Source of the DNA: an uncultured Paracoccaceae bacterium
GTDB taxonomy: Bacteria > Pseudomonadota > Alphaproteobacteria > Rhodobacterales > Rhodobacteraceae
Length of the DNA: 44,852 nucleotides
Assembly (NCBI GenBank): GCA_947489445.1
Contig: CANLDN010000018.1
Coordinates: 1-44,852, forward strand
Direction of reading: 5' to 3'
Of this stretch, positions 24,949 through 32,909 are shown piece by piece. How positions within the stretch are numbered: the stretch's first letter is position 1; each line of letters opens with the position of its first letter. A program made the translations under genes and the position numbers. The notes under the pieces were generated by a model. The model did no database searches and was not told the origin of the DNA. It saw only the letters and a program-made list of their open reading frames with translations.

Positions 24949-24999
24949 GGGATGCCTCCGGCGGGGATATTTGGGCTCGGAAGAAGCCGGGGGTCCTGC
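24949..24999 (+). repeat. Roseobacter-type intergenic repeat (CCTCCGGCGGGGATATTTGG)
   Basis: The stretch after the ATPase stop, ATGCCTCCGGCGGGGATATT followed by TGGGCTCGGAAGAAG, resembles a short element I recall between genes in many Rhodobacteraceae genomes (CTCCGGCGGG-ATATTT-...-GAAG). It contains an in-frame ATG that would add 16 odd residues to the permease, but this looks like non-coding repeat. CCTCCGGCGGGG can fold weakly. Confidence 0.5.
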
Positions 25000-25920
25000 G
25001 TGAAATCATTGCTGCCGATCCTGACCGTTATTGGTGCGATCCTGCTGGTTTGGGTCGTTGCCGTGGTGCCCATGAACATGCATCTGACAGCTGATCAGGC
25101 GCAACGGGACGGGTTGGTTGTGTCGCCCGAAACCCCGGCGGAACGACAGGTCCATTCCGGGCTTGGGTTGACCCTGAAAAACCCTGCCCTGATGAGGCTA
25201 ACATATAATCTGGAGCGCCCGCGCCTGCCTTCGCCGCATCAAGTCGGGGCAGAGATGTGGGATACGATCTTTGCCAAGAAAATCACGTCGCGCCGGAGCC
25301 TCGTCTATCACGGCTGGGTGACCCTATCGGCCACCCTGCTGGGCTTTGCCATAGGCACCACGCTGGGCATCCTGCTGGCCGTCGGGATTGTCTATAACAA
25401 GGCGATGGACATGAGCGTCATGCCTTGGGCCATCGCCAGCCAGACCATCCCCATTCTGGCATTGGCCCCTATGATTATCGTGATGCTGGGGGCTATCGGG
25501 ATACAGGGGCTGCTGCCCAAGTCGATCATCAGTGCATATCTGAGTTTCTTTCCGGTGGTTGTGGGCATGGTGAAGGGGCTGCGCAGTCCTGACGGCATGA
25601 AGTTGGACCTTTTGCGCACCTATCACGCAAGTCCGGCGCAGGGGTTTTGGAAGCTGCGTTTGCCGGCCTCTGTTCCTTACCTGTTTGCATCGCTCAAGAT
25701 CGGGATTTCGGCATCGCTGGTGGGCGCCATCGTGGCCGAACTGCCCACGGGCGCACGTGCCGGATTTGGCGCACGGATGCTTGTGGGCGATCAATATGGG
25801 CAACCTATGGTGACGTGGGCGGCCCTTTTCGCCGCCGCGATCACGGCCGCGGCGCTGGTCGGGTTGTTCAGTGCACTGGAACGTCTGACCCTGCGCCGGA
25901 TGGGGATGGCAGCGGCATGA
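25000..25920 (+). CDS. ABC transporter permease 1 (pyrimidine-locus importer)
   Basis: 306 residues from GTG 25000, an inner-membrane permease of the binding-protein-dependent class. An N-terminal helix (LLPILTVIGAILLVWVVAVV) is followed by a ~70-residue periplasmic segment and the core of about six helices, including the coupling loop FWKLRLPASVPYLFASLKIG. The ATG at 24952 is rejected because the extra residues derive from the intergenic repeat. The end overlaps the next permease by 4 bp. Confidence 0.88.
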   Translation: MKSLLPILTVIGAILLVWVVAVVPMNMHLTADQAQRDGLVVSPETPAERQVHSGLGLTLKNPALMRLTYNLERPRLPSPHQVGAEMWDTIFAKKITSRRSLVYHGWVTLSATLLGFAIGTTLGILLAVGIVYNKAMDMSVMPWAIASQTIPILALAPMIIVMLGAIGIQGLLPKSIISAYLSFFPVVVGMVKGLRSPDGMKLDLLRTYHASPAQGFWKLRLPASVPYLFASLKIGISASLVGAIVAELPTGARAGFGARMLVGDQYGQPMVTWAALFAAAITAAALVGLFSALERLTLRRMGMAAA

Positions 25921-26768
25921 CGGGGACGGCGATCATAAGTGCGCTGGCCGTGTGGGGCGCGGGGTGGTTTATCAACACGCGTCTTGCGCAAAGTGCGGCG
26001 GCGCAAACCCGTTTCGTGCAATTGCTAGTACCCGCGATCTTTGGCCTGACGATCCTGATCATGTGGGAACTTTTGGTGCGGTTGCTGGAGATCAGCCCTG
26101 TGATCCTGCCGCCGCCAACATCCATTGCGGCCCGGTTCGCACAGGAAACGCCGCTGCTCTGGGCGGACTTCCAACAAACAATCGTCAAAGGCGCGATGAG
26201 CGGTTATATCATTGGCGCTCTTGCTGCATTCGGTGTGGCGATCCTTGCCGACCGGTCAGATTTCCTGACGCGCGGCATCCTGCCTGTGGGTGGTTTCATG
26301 GCCGCATTGCCCATTGTGGGGACCGCCCCGATTTTCGTCAAATGGCTGGGCAGTGATTGGGAATCGAAAGCGGCTGTCGTGGGGGTGATGGTGTTTTTTC
26401 CTATTCTTGTGAACACCGTGGCGGGCCTGCGCGATACCACATCAATGCAGCGCGACCTAATGCGGACCTACGGGGCCGGTTACTGGCCGACACTGTTCAA
26501 ACTACGGCTGCCCGCCGCGATGCCGTTTATCTTCAACGGGCTCAAAATTGCGACCACATTGGCGCTCATCGGGGCGATTGTTGCTGAATTCTTTGGCTCA
26601 CCGACGGTTGGGATGGGCTTTCGGATATCTACATCCGTCGGCCAGCTTGCGCTTGACCTTGTCTGGGCAGAGATTGTGGTGGCAGCAATCGCCGGAAGCG
26701 CGTTTTATGGCCTGATGGCCTGGATCGAAAGCCGGGTGACATTCTGGCACCCGTCACAACGCAAATAA
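25917..26768 (+). CDS. ABC transporter permease 2 (pyrimidine-locus importer)
   Basis: 283 residues, similar core to the first permease, with the coupling loop LFKLRLPAAMPFIFNGLKI and about six to seven membrane helices. The start at 25917 overlaps the previous stop as ATGA; the frame extends upstream within the first permease but that is antiparallel noise. Together the two permeases form a heterodimeric channel. Confidence 0.9.
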   Translation: MTGTAIISALAVWGAGWFINTRLAQSAAAQTRFVQLLVPAIFGLTILIMWELLVRLLEISPVILPPPTSIAARFAQETPLLWADFQQTIVKGAMSGYIIGALAAFGVAILADRSDFLTRGILPVGGFMAALPIVGTAPIFVKWLGSDWESKAAVVGVMVFFPILVNTVAGLRDTTSMQRDLMRTYGAGYWPTLFKLRLPAAMPFIFNGLKIATTLALIGAIVAEFFGSPTVGMGFRISTSVGQLALDLVWAEIVVAAIAGSAFYGLMAWIESRVTFWHPSQRK

Positions 26769-26811
26769 CCAAGCCCCGCAAAGTGGGCGCACAACTGACT
26801 TGGAGGTCAAT

Positions 26812-27804
26812 ATGAAGAAACTGATGATGGCGGCAGCGTTTGCCGCAGGTTTTGGAGCCATGGCGCAGGCTGATGGCCACGCCAATGATGTGACGTTGCA
26901 GCTGCAATGGGTGACCCAGTCCCAATTTGCGGGCTATTATGTGGCGCTTGATCAAGGGTTTTATGAAGAAGAAGGCCTGAACGTCACCATCCTTCCGGGT
27001 GGCCCGGATATCGCCCCGCCGCAAGTATTGGCAGGTGGCGGCGCTGATGCGATGCTGAATTGGATGCCTTCGGCCCTTGCCGCCCGTGAAAAGGGTCTGC
27101 CCGTGGTCAACATCGCCCAGCCGTTCAAGACATCCGGCCTGATGCTGACCTGCTGGAAGGATACCGGTGTCGAAAGCGTTGCAGATTTCCGGGGCAAGAC
27201 CATCGGCGTCTGGTTTTTTGGCAATGAATACCCGTTCCTGTCCTGGATGAGCCAGGAAGGTATCCCCACCGATGGCGGTGACGATGGGGTGACGGTCCTT
27301 AAGCAGGGCTTCAACGTTGATCCCCTGCTGCAAAGGCAGGCCGATTGTATCTCTACCATGACCTATAATGAATATGGTCAGGTGTTGGATGCAGGCGTTT
27401 CACCTGATGAATTGGTGACGTTCAAATACGAAGAACAGGGCGTCGCAACGTTGGAAGACGGGATATATGTGCTTGAGGAGAACCTCGAGGACGAAGTCTT
27501 TGTCGATAAGATGGTCCGCTTTGTGCGCGCGTCCATGCGCGGTTGGAAATGGGCCGAAGAGAACCCTGAAGAGGCCGCAGGCATTGTGCTGGACAACGAC
27601 GAAACCGGTGCCCAGTCCGAAGCCGCACAAATCCGTATGATGGGCGAGATCGCTAAACTGACGGCAGGATCAAACGGTGCACTTGATCCGGCTGATTTCC
27701 AGCGGACGGTGGATACGTTGCTTGCTGGCGGTTCAGATCCAGTCATTTCAACCCAGCCTGAGGGGGCATGGACCAGCATGATCACGGATCAGGCGTTAAA
27801 ATAA
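26812..27804 (+). CDS. ABC transporter substrate-binding protein, NMT1/THI5-like
   Basis: 330 residues with a clear signal peptide (MKKLMMAAAFAAGFGAMAQA, cut before DGHANDV). The domain is the NMT1/THI5 type used for thiamine-precursor pyrimidines and similar ring compounds: QLQWVTQSQFAGYYVALDQG, PQVLAGGGADAML. GGAGG lies 5 bp before the ATG; a TTG 12 bp upstream is in frame but lacks this. It has the highest expected expression of the transporter genes and is followed by a terminator. The ligand is inferred, from the operon, to be uracil/thymine-like. Confidence 0.92.
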   Translation: MKKLMMAAAFAAGFGAMAQADGHANDVTLQLQWVTQSQFAGYYVALDQGFYEEEGLNVTILPGGPDIAPPQVLAGGGADAMLNWMPSALAAREKGLPVVNIAQPFKTSGLMLTCWKDTGVESVADFRGKTIGVWFFGNEYPFLSWMSQEGIPTDGGDDGVTVLKQGFNVDPLLQRQADCISTMTYNEYGQVLDAGVSPDELVTFKYEEQGVATLEDGIYVLEENLEDEVFVDKMVRFVRASMRGWKWAEENPEEAAGIVLDNDETGAQSEAAQIRMMGEIAKLTAGSNGALDPADFQRTVDTLLAGGSDPVISTQPEGAWTSMITDQALK

Positions 27805-27850
27805 AACCCAACGACGTCGCGGGCTTGGACCGGGACTATTTGTTAAACCC

Positions 27851-27885
27851 AGCAGCTCCGGGTCACCCCGGGGTTGCTTATTTTG
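27851..27885 (+). terminator. Terminator of the pyrimidine/ABC operon
   Basis: Stem AGCAGCTCCGGG (27851-27862), 4-nt loop, stem CCCGGGGTTGCT (27867-27878); 12 bp with two G-U pairs, then TATTTTG. Well placed 47 bp after the binding protein gene. Confidence 0.7.
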
Positions 27886-28002
27886 AAGAGGGCTGACCCT
27901 CATATCGCGCTATCAAGCCTAATCGCTGAAGATTCGCGCTTTTCACGTAGACTTGAGTGTGCCTGATTGATTTACCGCCCTGTCAAACTCGGAATCTCAC
28001 TT

Positions 28003-28021
28003 TGACATGCTATATTTGTCA
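28003..28021. promoter_or_regulatory. Inverted repeat TGACA-N9-TGTCA in a promoter-like region
   Basis: TTTGACATGCTATATTTGTCATG upstream of the Tat protein gene, given here with arms 28003-28007 and 28017-28021. The TTGACA could serve as a -35 box. A regulator site or promoter is possible; arms are short. Confidence 0.3.
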
Positions 28022-28065
28022 TGTGGCGCTCAGAACAAGATGCGCGATGGATAAGGAGAGTTGAT

Positions 28066-28554
28066 ATGAAAGTGACGCCAATCAATCGCCGTACTCTGCT
28101 CGCTGCGGGCAGCGCGACCATTATGACCGGGGTATCAGGATTTCTGGCACCTGCGCAGGCTGCTGGACTTGCTCCGACACCGTCAATGCGTGGCGGTGCG
28201 AACAACTATCGCCCCGGGGCCGCGATTGTGGATCGGATTGGCGGTGGCGGTTTCTGGATGACCGGCACTGTGCGGCGGGCCGGTGATGGTGCACCGCTGC
28301 CCAATCAACGTATTCAAATTTGGGCCCATACCACAGAAGGGCATGAGCGCGATGCGCGTAGTCACGGCGCCACATTGACGGATGCCAATGGCGAATTCCG
28401 GCTTGAGATGCCGCAGATCGTCCCTGCTTTCGGTCAGGCACATGGCCATCTGGCTTACGACAGTGGCGATTTTGAAACCGTGTTCTTGCGACCGGTGATG
28501 GACAACGCAAGCGACACCAGCCTCAGCACCCAATTCATCCTTCAGCCTATCTGA
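28066..28554 (+). CDS. Tat-exported protein, intradiol-dioxygenase/transthyretin-like fold
   Basis: 162 residues with a twin-arginine signal (NRRTLLAAGSATIMTGVSGFLAPAQA). The mature part, GTVRRAGDGAPLPNQRIQIWAHTTEGHERD then LTDANGEFRLEMP, matches the beta-sandwich core of intradiol ring-cleavage dioxygenases, and GQAHGHL holds two histidines. The full Tyr-Tyr-His-His iron site of true dioxygenases is not evident, so enzymatic activity is doubtful. AAGGAGAG precedes the ATG at 28066. It is followed 12 bp later by a di-heme membrane protein gene, which suggests a periplasmic protein with a membrane redox partner. Confidence 0.75.
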   Translation: MKVTPINRRTLLAAGSATIMTGVSGFLAPAQAAGLAPTPSMRGGANNYRPGAAIVDRIGGGGFWMTGTVRRAGDGAPLPNQRIQIWAHTTEGHERDARSHGATLTDANGEFRLEMPQIVPAFGQAHGHLAYDSGDFETVFLRPVMDNASDTSLSTQFILQPI

Positions 28555-28566
28555 CCATTTGGGCGG

Positions 28567-29169
28567 ATGCAGATGCGCGCGGCATTCTTTTGGGCATTGC
28601 TGGTTGCGGCCATGGTCATACCTATCGGTGCCGCAGCGTTTAGCCCGCTGCTGGCTTGGCGCGATCCGATTTACATCATGGCTGGCTTTGCAGGTATTAT
28701 CGGTATGGCGCTGATGCTGGTACAACCCCTGCTGGCCGCTGGGTATCTTCCCGGTTTGACGGTGCCGCGGCAGCGCCAATTGCACCGCATGACCGGCGGA
28801 TTGCTGGTTTTCGCCGTGATGGCTCATGTCATTGGCCTATGGGTGACAAGCCCACCCGATGTCATCGATGTGCTTCTTTTCAGATCACCGACACCCTTTT
28901 CCATTTGGGGGGTAGTGGCGATGTGGGCCGTTTTTGCCGCCGCCACAGTCGGGTTATTGCGCAAACGCCTGCCTTTGCGCCTTTGGCGCGTCGCTCATAC
29001 AGTCCTTGTCTCTATTGCCGTCGTTGGTACCGTGGTGCATGCGCTGCGAATTGACGGAACCATGGAAAGCGCGACAAAGATCATCCTGTGCGTGCTCTTA
29101 CTTGCGGCCACCATCAAAGCCATAGGTTTGCGCCGGGCTTGGGTCATGCGGACGCCACGTAGCGGCTGA
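28567..29169 (+). CDS. Ferric-reductase-like di-heme transmembrane protein
   Basis: 200 residues, five to six membrane helices. Histidines H73 and H87 in one helix and H144 and H158 in another are spaced 14 apart, the bis-heme pattern of the ferric reductase/NADPH oxidase/MsrQ domain. No NAD or FAD domain is attached, as in MsrQ. It would pass electrons from quinol or a soluble flavoprotein across the membrane, probably to the Tat-exported protein coded just upstream. Either the ATG at 28567 or that at 28573 could start it. Confidence 0.8.
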   Translation: MQMRAAFFWALLVAAMVIPIGAAAFSPLLAWRDPIYIMAGFAGIIGMALMLVQPLLAAGYLPGLTVPRQRQLHRMTGGLLVFAVMAHVIGLWVTSPPDVIDVLLFRSPTPFSIWGVVAMWAVFAAATVGLLRKRLPLRLWRVAHTVLVSIAVVGTVVHALRIDGTMESATKIILCVLLLAATIKAIGLRRAWVMRTPRSG

Positions 29170-29198
29170 CATGCAAGGGTTGCGCGCTGATCATTATT

Positions 29199-30218
29199 CT
29201 AAATTAGCTCAGCGTAGGTCGGTATGATGTCACTTTCTGCCGGTGTCGCAGCATACACACCCCGGCAGATCGCGCGGCTCAGACAGATCGCGGCAGCCGC
29301 GCCAACGTCGCGCATCACAAACCTATCGACCCCTTCGCCGTTCCCCATGGCCACACCAAATACCAAATCCCCATCATGTGGCGTATGCGCGGGTACAACC
29401 GCACGCGCGATCCCATCATGGGCGGTCACAGCCAACCTGTGGCATTGGGTTTTCGTCATCGGTGCATTAGTGGCGACAATGGCGATTGTTGTGTTTGCCC
29501 GCTCTTCCGCGTGCAGCATCATCGCTTTTTCCTTGCGGCTGGCCTGCGGAGCAACCAGGCCTTGGGATGTATCCGGGCCAATGCCGCCAAACTCGCCGTC
29601 GATCTCGAACGGGGCCGCCCAGAAATGGCGATCTCCCGGGGTGGTCACGCTGCCCAGCGGGTTTGCAACAACCAGCGCCCCAACCGTGATCCCGCCCGGC
29701 AGGATCATGGACGCCGATCCCAGCCCACCTTTTTGCATGGCACACAGTGCGCCTGTACCAGCCCCCGCTGTACCAATGGCAAAGTCAGCAGAGGCATTCT
29801 CTAACGCCGTCCGCCCCAGTGCGCGATAGGGGTTTTCTGTCCACGACTTATCGCCGCCATTGATGAGGTCAAAGATGATCGCCCCAGGTACAATCGGTAC
29901 ATGAATATCACCAATCGCATAGCCACGGCCCTGTTGCCGCAGCGCATCGGCCACGCCAGATCCGGCATCAAGCCCAAAGCCAGACCCGCCTGACAACACA
30001 AGTGCATCGACTTGGGTCACCGTCCGATCGGCAGCCAACAAATCGGTCTCACGTGTCCCCGGCGCGCCGCCCATCACATGTACGCTGGCGGTGAAGGGTT
30101 TATCGGCGGTCAGAACCGTACTGCCGGATTTCAGCACAGCGTCCTGCGCATTGCCAACCTTCAGGCCCGCCACATCGGTGATCAGGTTCCGTGGTCCCGG
30201 TTTATATGCAGCGGCCAC
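29199..30218 (-). CDS. P1-family N-terminal nucleophile amidase (DmpA/NylC-like)
   Basis: 339 residues from a GTG at 30218 behind GGAGGTGGAC; an ATG at 30239 is in frame but would extend the overlap with the preceding gene. DmpA-type enzymes cut themselves to make an N-terminal Ser or Thr nucleophile and hydrolyse N-terminal amino acids, amides, esters or beta-peptides. Landmarks are DVAGLKVGNAQD near the start, LSGGSGFGLDAGSGVADAL, and NTTIAIVATNA with the probable cut between N242 and T243. Last gene of the peptide-importer operon; overlaps the SDR gene by 17 bp. Likely cytoplasmic, acting on the imported compound. Confidence 0.9.
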   Translation of the reverse strand: MAAAYKPGPRNLITDVAGLKVGNAQDAVLKSGSTVLTADKPFTASVHVMGGAPGTRETDLLAADRTVTQVDALVLSGGSGFGLDAGSGVADALRQQGRGYAIGDIHVPIVPGAIIFDLINGGDKSWTENPYRALGRTALENASADFAIGTAGAGTGALCAMQKGGLGSASMILPGGITVGALVVANPLGSVTTPGDRHFWAAPFEIDGEFGGIGPDTSQGLVAPQASRKEKAMMLHAEERANTTIAIVATNAPMTKTQCHRLAVTAHDGIARAVVPAHTPHDGDLVFGVAMGNGEGVDRFVMRDVGAAAAICLSRAICRGVYAATPAESDIIPTYAELI

Positions 30219-30939
30219 CGTCCACCTCCATCGCGACACCTGTGATCATGCTGGCCTCGTCCGAGCAAAGGAAACAGGCCGCGTTCCCCATGTCCTCTGG
30301 TGTGGAAAAGCGACCCAACGGGATCGTCGCCAAGAACTTTGCCCGCATCTCGGGTGTATCCTCGCCCATGAACGACGCCAACAGCGGCGTCTCCCCGGCT
30401 ACAGGGTTCAGCGCGTTGACCCGTATACCGGACGGGGCCAGCTCCACCGCCATTGTCTTGGTCGCCGTGATCATCCAGCCCTTGGAGGCATTGTACCAGT
30501 TCAGGTTTGGACGGGGAGATACGCCAGCGGTCGAGGCGACGTTCAGGATCGCACCTGTGCCGCGTTCCTTGAAATGGGGCACAAAGGCACGGGAGGTCAG
30601 ATAGACCGATTTCATATTCACATTGAAAACACGGTCAAAATCTGCCTCGCTGACATCCTCCAACGCGCTGGGCAGATGGGTGACGCCTGCATTATTCACC
30701 AGAATATCCAGCGGTCCCGAACCCAGCACCGTCTGCGCCAGATAATTGACCGATGCCCCATCCGAAACATCACAGGTTAAAGCCCGACCGCCAATTTCAT
30801 CCGCGATATGCTGTGCGCCATCCATGTTGATATCTGCAATAATCACTTGTGCGCCCTCGGCCGCGAATTTGCGCGCGATCCCTGCGCCGAAGCCTGACCC
30901 GCCCCCTGTGACGATTGCCGTTTTTCCATTCAACCTCAT
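30202..30939 (-). CDS. Short-chain dehydrogenase/reductase
   Basis: 245 residues, classical SDR. The cofactor motif is TGGGSGFGAGIA (about 11-22), NNAGVT follows, and the catalytic YNASKG has Ser and Asn before it. An acidic residue after the second strand (ADIN) favours NAD(H). The substrate is unknown; genes of this class act on hydroxy- and keto-acids or sugars. The start overlaps the small membrane protein gene by 4 bp (ATGA). Confidence 0.93.
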   Translation of the reverse strand: MRLNGKTAIVTGGGSGFGAGIARKFAAEGAQVIIADINMDGAQHIADEIGGRALTCDVSDGASVNYLAQTVLGSGPLDILVNNAGVTHLPSALEDVSEADFDRVFNVNMKSVYLTSRAFVPHFKERGTGAILNVASTAGVSPRPNLNWYNASKGWMITATKTMAVELAPSGIRVNALNPVAGETPLLASFMGEDTPEMRAKFLATIPLGRFSTPEDMGNAACFLCSDEASMITGVAMEVDGGRCI

Positions 30940-31460
30940 TGTCCCCTCCCCGCTTTCCGTCCGACCCTGTAAGTGTAGAACAACGCGGCCAAAAGGCCCA
31001 GCAGACCACCGGCATAGCTGCCCTCATGCATCGCCCCCGCCCGCAGGAAAGCAACCCGGTCGGTCATATTGGGCGGCAGATTGAATTGCGCGGCCAGCTC
31101 TGGCGTTGCGATCAGGGTCAGCAGGCCAAGCGTTGTGATCGCGCAAATGGCCGAGATCCCGATGACCAGCCCGATTGCGCGCACCCCGGTCCGAAAGTAC
31201 CGGGCATTGCCCTGAATGCGCAGCCCAAGCGCCATCACCGGCACCCCGATCACCAAGCCCATCCACCAACTGGCTGCCGCGCCGACCACGGCTGCACCTA
31301 GCCGGTTGTGCAAATCCGCAGGAATGCCGAATTGCGGGAATTTCAGCACGTGAAAATACTCTGGCGCAACCGCATAGCTAATCTGATTATGCAGCGCCCC
31401 GTAAAGCCCCGCCGCCAAACAGGCGATGGCGATCAGGAGGGGAAACAAAACCCATCTCAA
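30936..31460 (-). CDS. Four-helix membrane protein of unknown function
   Basis: 174 residues with about four membrane helices (roughly 4-22, 57-80, 95-118 and 148-165) and a signal-like first helix. Between helices 1 and 2 lies FHVLKFPQFGIPADLHNRLGAA, and MHEGSYAGG precedes the last helix. I do not recognise a named family. It is coded between the aldehyde dehydrogenase (6 bp upstream) and the SDR gene (4-bp overlap), so it belongs to the same operon. Confidence 0.8.
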   Translation of the reverse strand: MRWVLFPLLIAIACLAAGLYGALHNQISYAVAPEYFHVLKFPQFGIPADLHNRLGAAVVGAAASWWMGLVIGVPVMALGLRIQGNARYFRTGVRAIGLVIGISAICAITTLGLLTLIATPELAAQFNLPPNMTDRVAFLRAGAMHEGSYAGGLLGLLAALFYTYRVGRKAGRGQ

Positions 31461-31466
31461 CGCGGC

Positions 31467-32909
31467 TCACCCATGCCAGGCGGCCACTGTTTTCAGGGTC
31501 GAGAAGCCATAAAGCGCCTCAAACCCCTTTTCGCGGCCATGCCCCGATTTCCCAACTCCACCAAAGGGCAGTTCGACCCCGCCGCCAGCCCCGTAATTGT
31601 TGATAAACACCTGTCCGGATCTTAGTGCCTTCGCCAGCCGCATCTGTCGTCCGCCGTCGCGTGTCCAGACGGACGCCACAAGACCATAATCGGTACCGTT
31701 GGCGATGCGCAGCGCTTCGGCCTCGTCTTCAAACGGAATAATCACCTGCACCGGACCAAAGATTTCATCACGGGCAAGGGCATGATCCGGAGGCACATCT
31801 ACAAACAGCGTTGGCCGCACATAATGCCCCGGTGCATCCGTCATGATCTGCCCTTGCGCAGCAATCGCCAGATCATCGCCCCGCGCAAGAAAACCCTCCA
31901 CGATCTCCTTCTGCCGGGCCGAGATCAGGGGGCCGACATGCAGGTCGTCCATTGCGGGTCCCACCTTCAGCCCCCGATAAGCCTCCGCCATCCGATCCCG
32001 CACCTGATCATAGACACCGCGCTGCACCAGAATGCGACTGGACGCCGAACAGGTCTGCCCGGCGTTCTGGATACCTGCATTCACAAGGAAAGGCAGAGCA
32101 CGATCCAGATCGGCATCGTCAAACACGAGCTGCGGGGATTTGCCCCCCAGCTCCAAGGTGACCGGTATCACGTTTTTTGCCGCCGCCGCCTGTATCGCCT
32201 CGCCCGTCCGGACCGATCCTGTAAACGACATATGCTGCACACCGGGATGCGCGGCCAGCGCCGCCCCTGCCTCGCTCCCCAGACCCGTAACCACGTTCAG
32301 TGCCCCATCTGGCAAACCCGCCTGCATTGCGATCGCGGCAAATGCGAGGGCGGTCAGACAGGCATCCTCGGCTGGTTTCAACACACAGGCATTCCCCATC
32401 GCCAGCGCCGCGCCAACCGACCTGCCGATGATTTGCATCGGATAGTTCCATGGGATGATATGGCCTGTTACCCCATGTGCTTCTCGCAGGGTATAAACAG
32501 TGTAGCCGTTCAGATAAGGAATTGTTTCGCCTGTGATTTTGTCTGCCGCCCCGCCGTAGAACTCCATATACCGGGCCAATGCCACGGCATCAGCGCGGGC
32601 TTGCGACAGGGGTTTGCCCACATCCATCGCCTCGATCCGGGCAAGCGTGTCGATCTGTTCCAGAACCGCTTGCCCGATCTTGGTCAGGACGCGGCCACGG
32701 TCCAGTGCGGTCATGCGGCCCCAATCACCATCTCGCGCGGCCTGTGCGGCCGTCACCGCTGCATCAACATCCGCTACGTCGCCACGGGCGATGGTTGTCA
32801 GACGTTCACCATCCGATGGGTTCGTGACTTGGATCGTGGCATTGCCACGAATCCAAGCCCCCCCGATCAGGTTGCTCGCTCCTGGAATATCAAATGGTTT
32901 CAACGGCAT
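31467..32909 (-). CDS. Aldehyde dehydrogenase family protein
   Basis: 480 residues, NAD(P)-dependent oxidation of an aldehyde to the acid. The catalytic Cys lies in NAGQTCSASS, the general base Glu in LELGGKSPQ and the cofactor Asn in IIPWNYPMQ; FTGSVRTG binds the nucleotide. The C-terminal region LPFGGVGKSGHGREKG is complete. The start overlaps the end of the ATPase gene by 20 bp, with CCGGAG as ribosome site inside it. The physiological aldehyde is unknown; being in an importer operon with an amidase and an SDR suggests an amino- or hydroxy-aldehyde. Confidence 0.95.
   Translation of the reverse strand: MPLKPFDIPGASNLIGGAWIRGNATIQVTNPSDGERLTTIARGDVADVDAAVTAAQAARDGDWGRMTALDRGRVLTKIGQAVLEQIDTLARIEAMDVGKPLSQARADAVALARYMEFYGGAADKITGETIPYLNGYTVYTLREAHGVTGHIIPWNYPMQIIGRSVGAALAMGNACVLKPAEDACLTALAFAAIAMQAGLPDGALNVVTGLGSEAGAALAAHPGVQHMSFTGSVRTGEAIQAAAAKNVIPVTLELGGKSPQLVFDDADLDRALPFLVNAGIQNAGQTCSASSRILVQRGVYDQVRDRMAEAYRGLKVGPAMDDLHVGPLISARQKEIVEGFLARGDDLAIAAQGQIMTDAPGHYVRPTLFVDVPPDHALARDEIFGPVQVIIPFEDEAEALRIANGTDYGLVASVWTRDGGRQMRLAKALRSGQVFINNYGAGGGVELPFGGVGKSGHGREKGFEALYGFSTLKTVAAWHG

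Noticed and set aside
24952..24999. ATG-initiated N-terminal extension of permease 1
   Set aside because: The extra 16 residues derive from an intergenic repeat; the GTG at 25000 gives a normal permease N-terminus.
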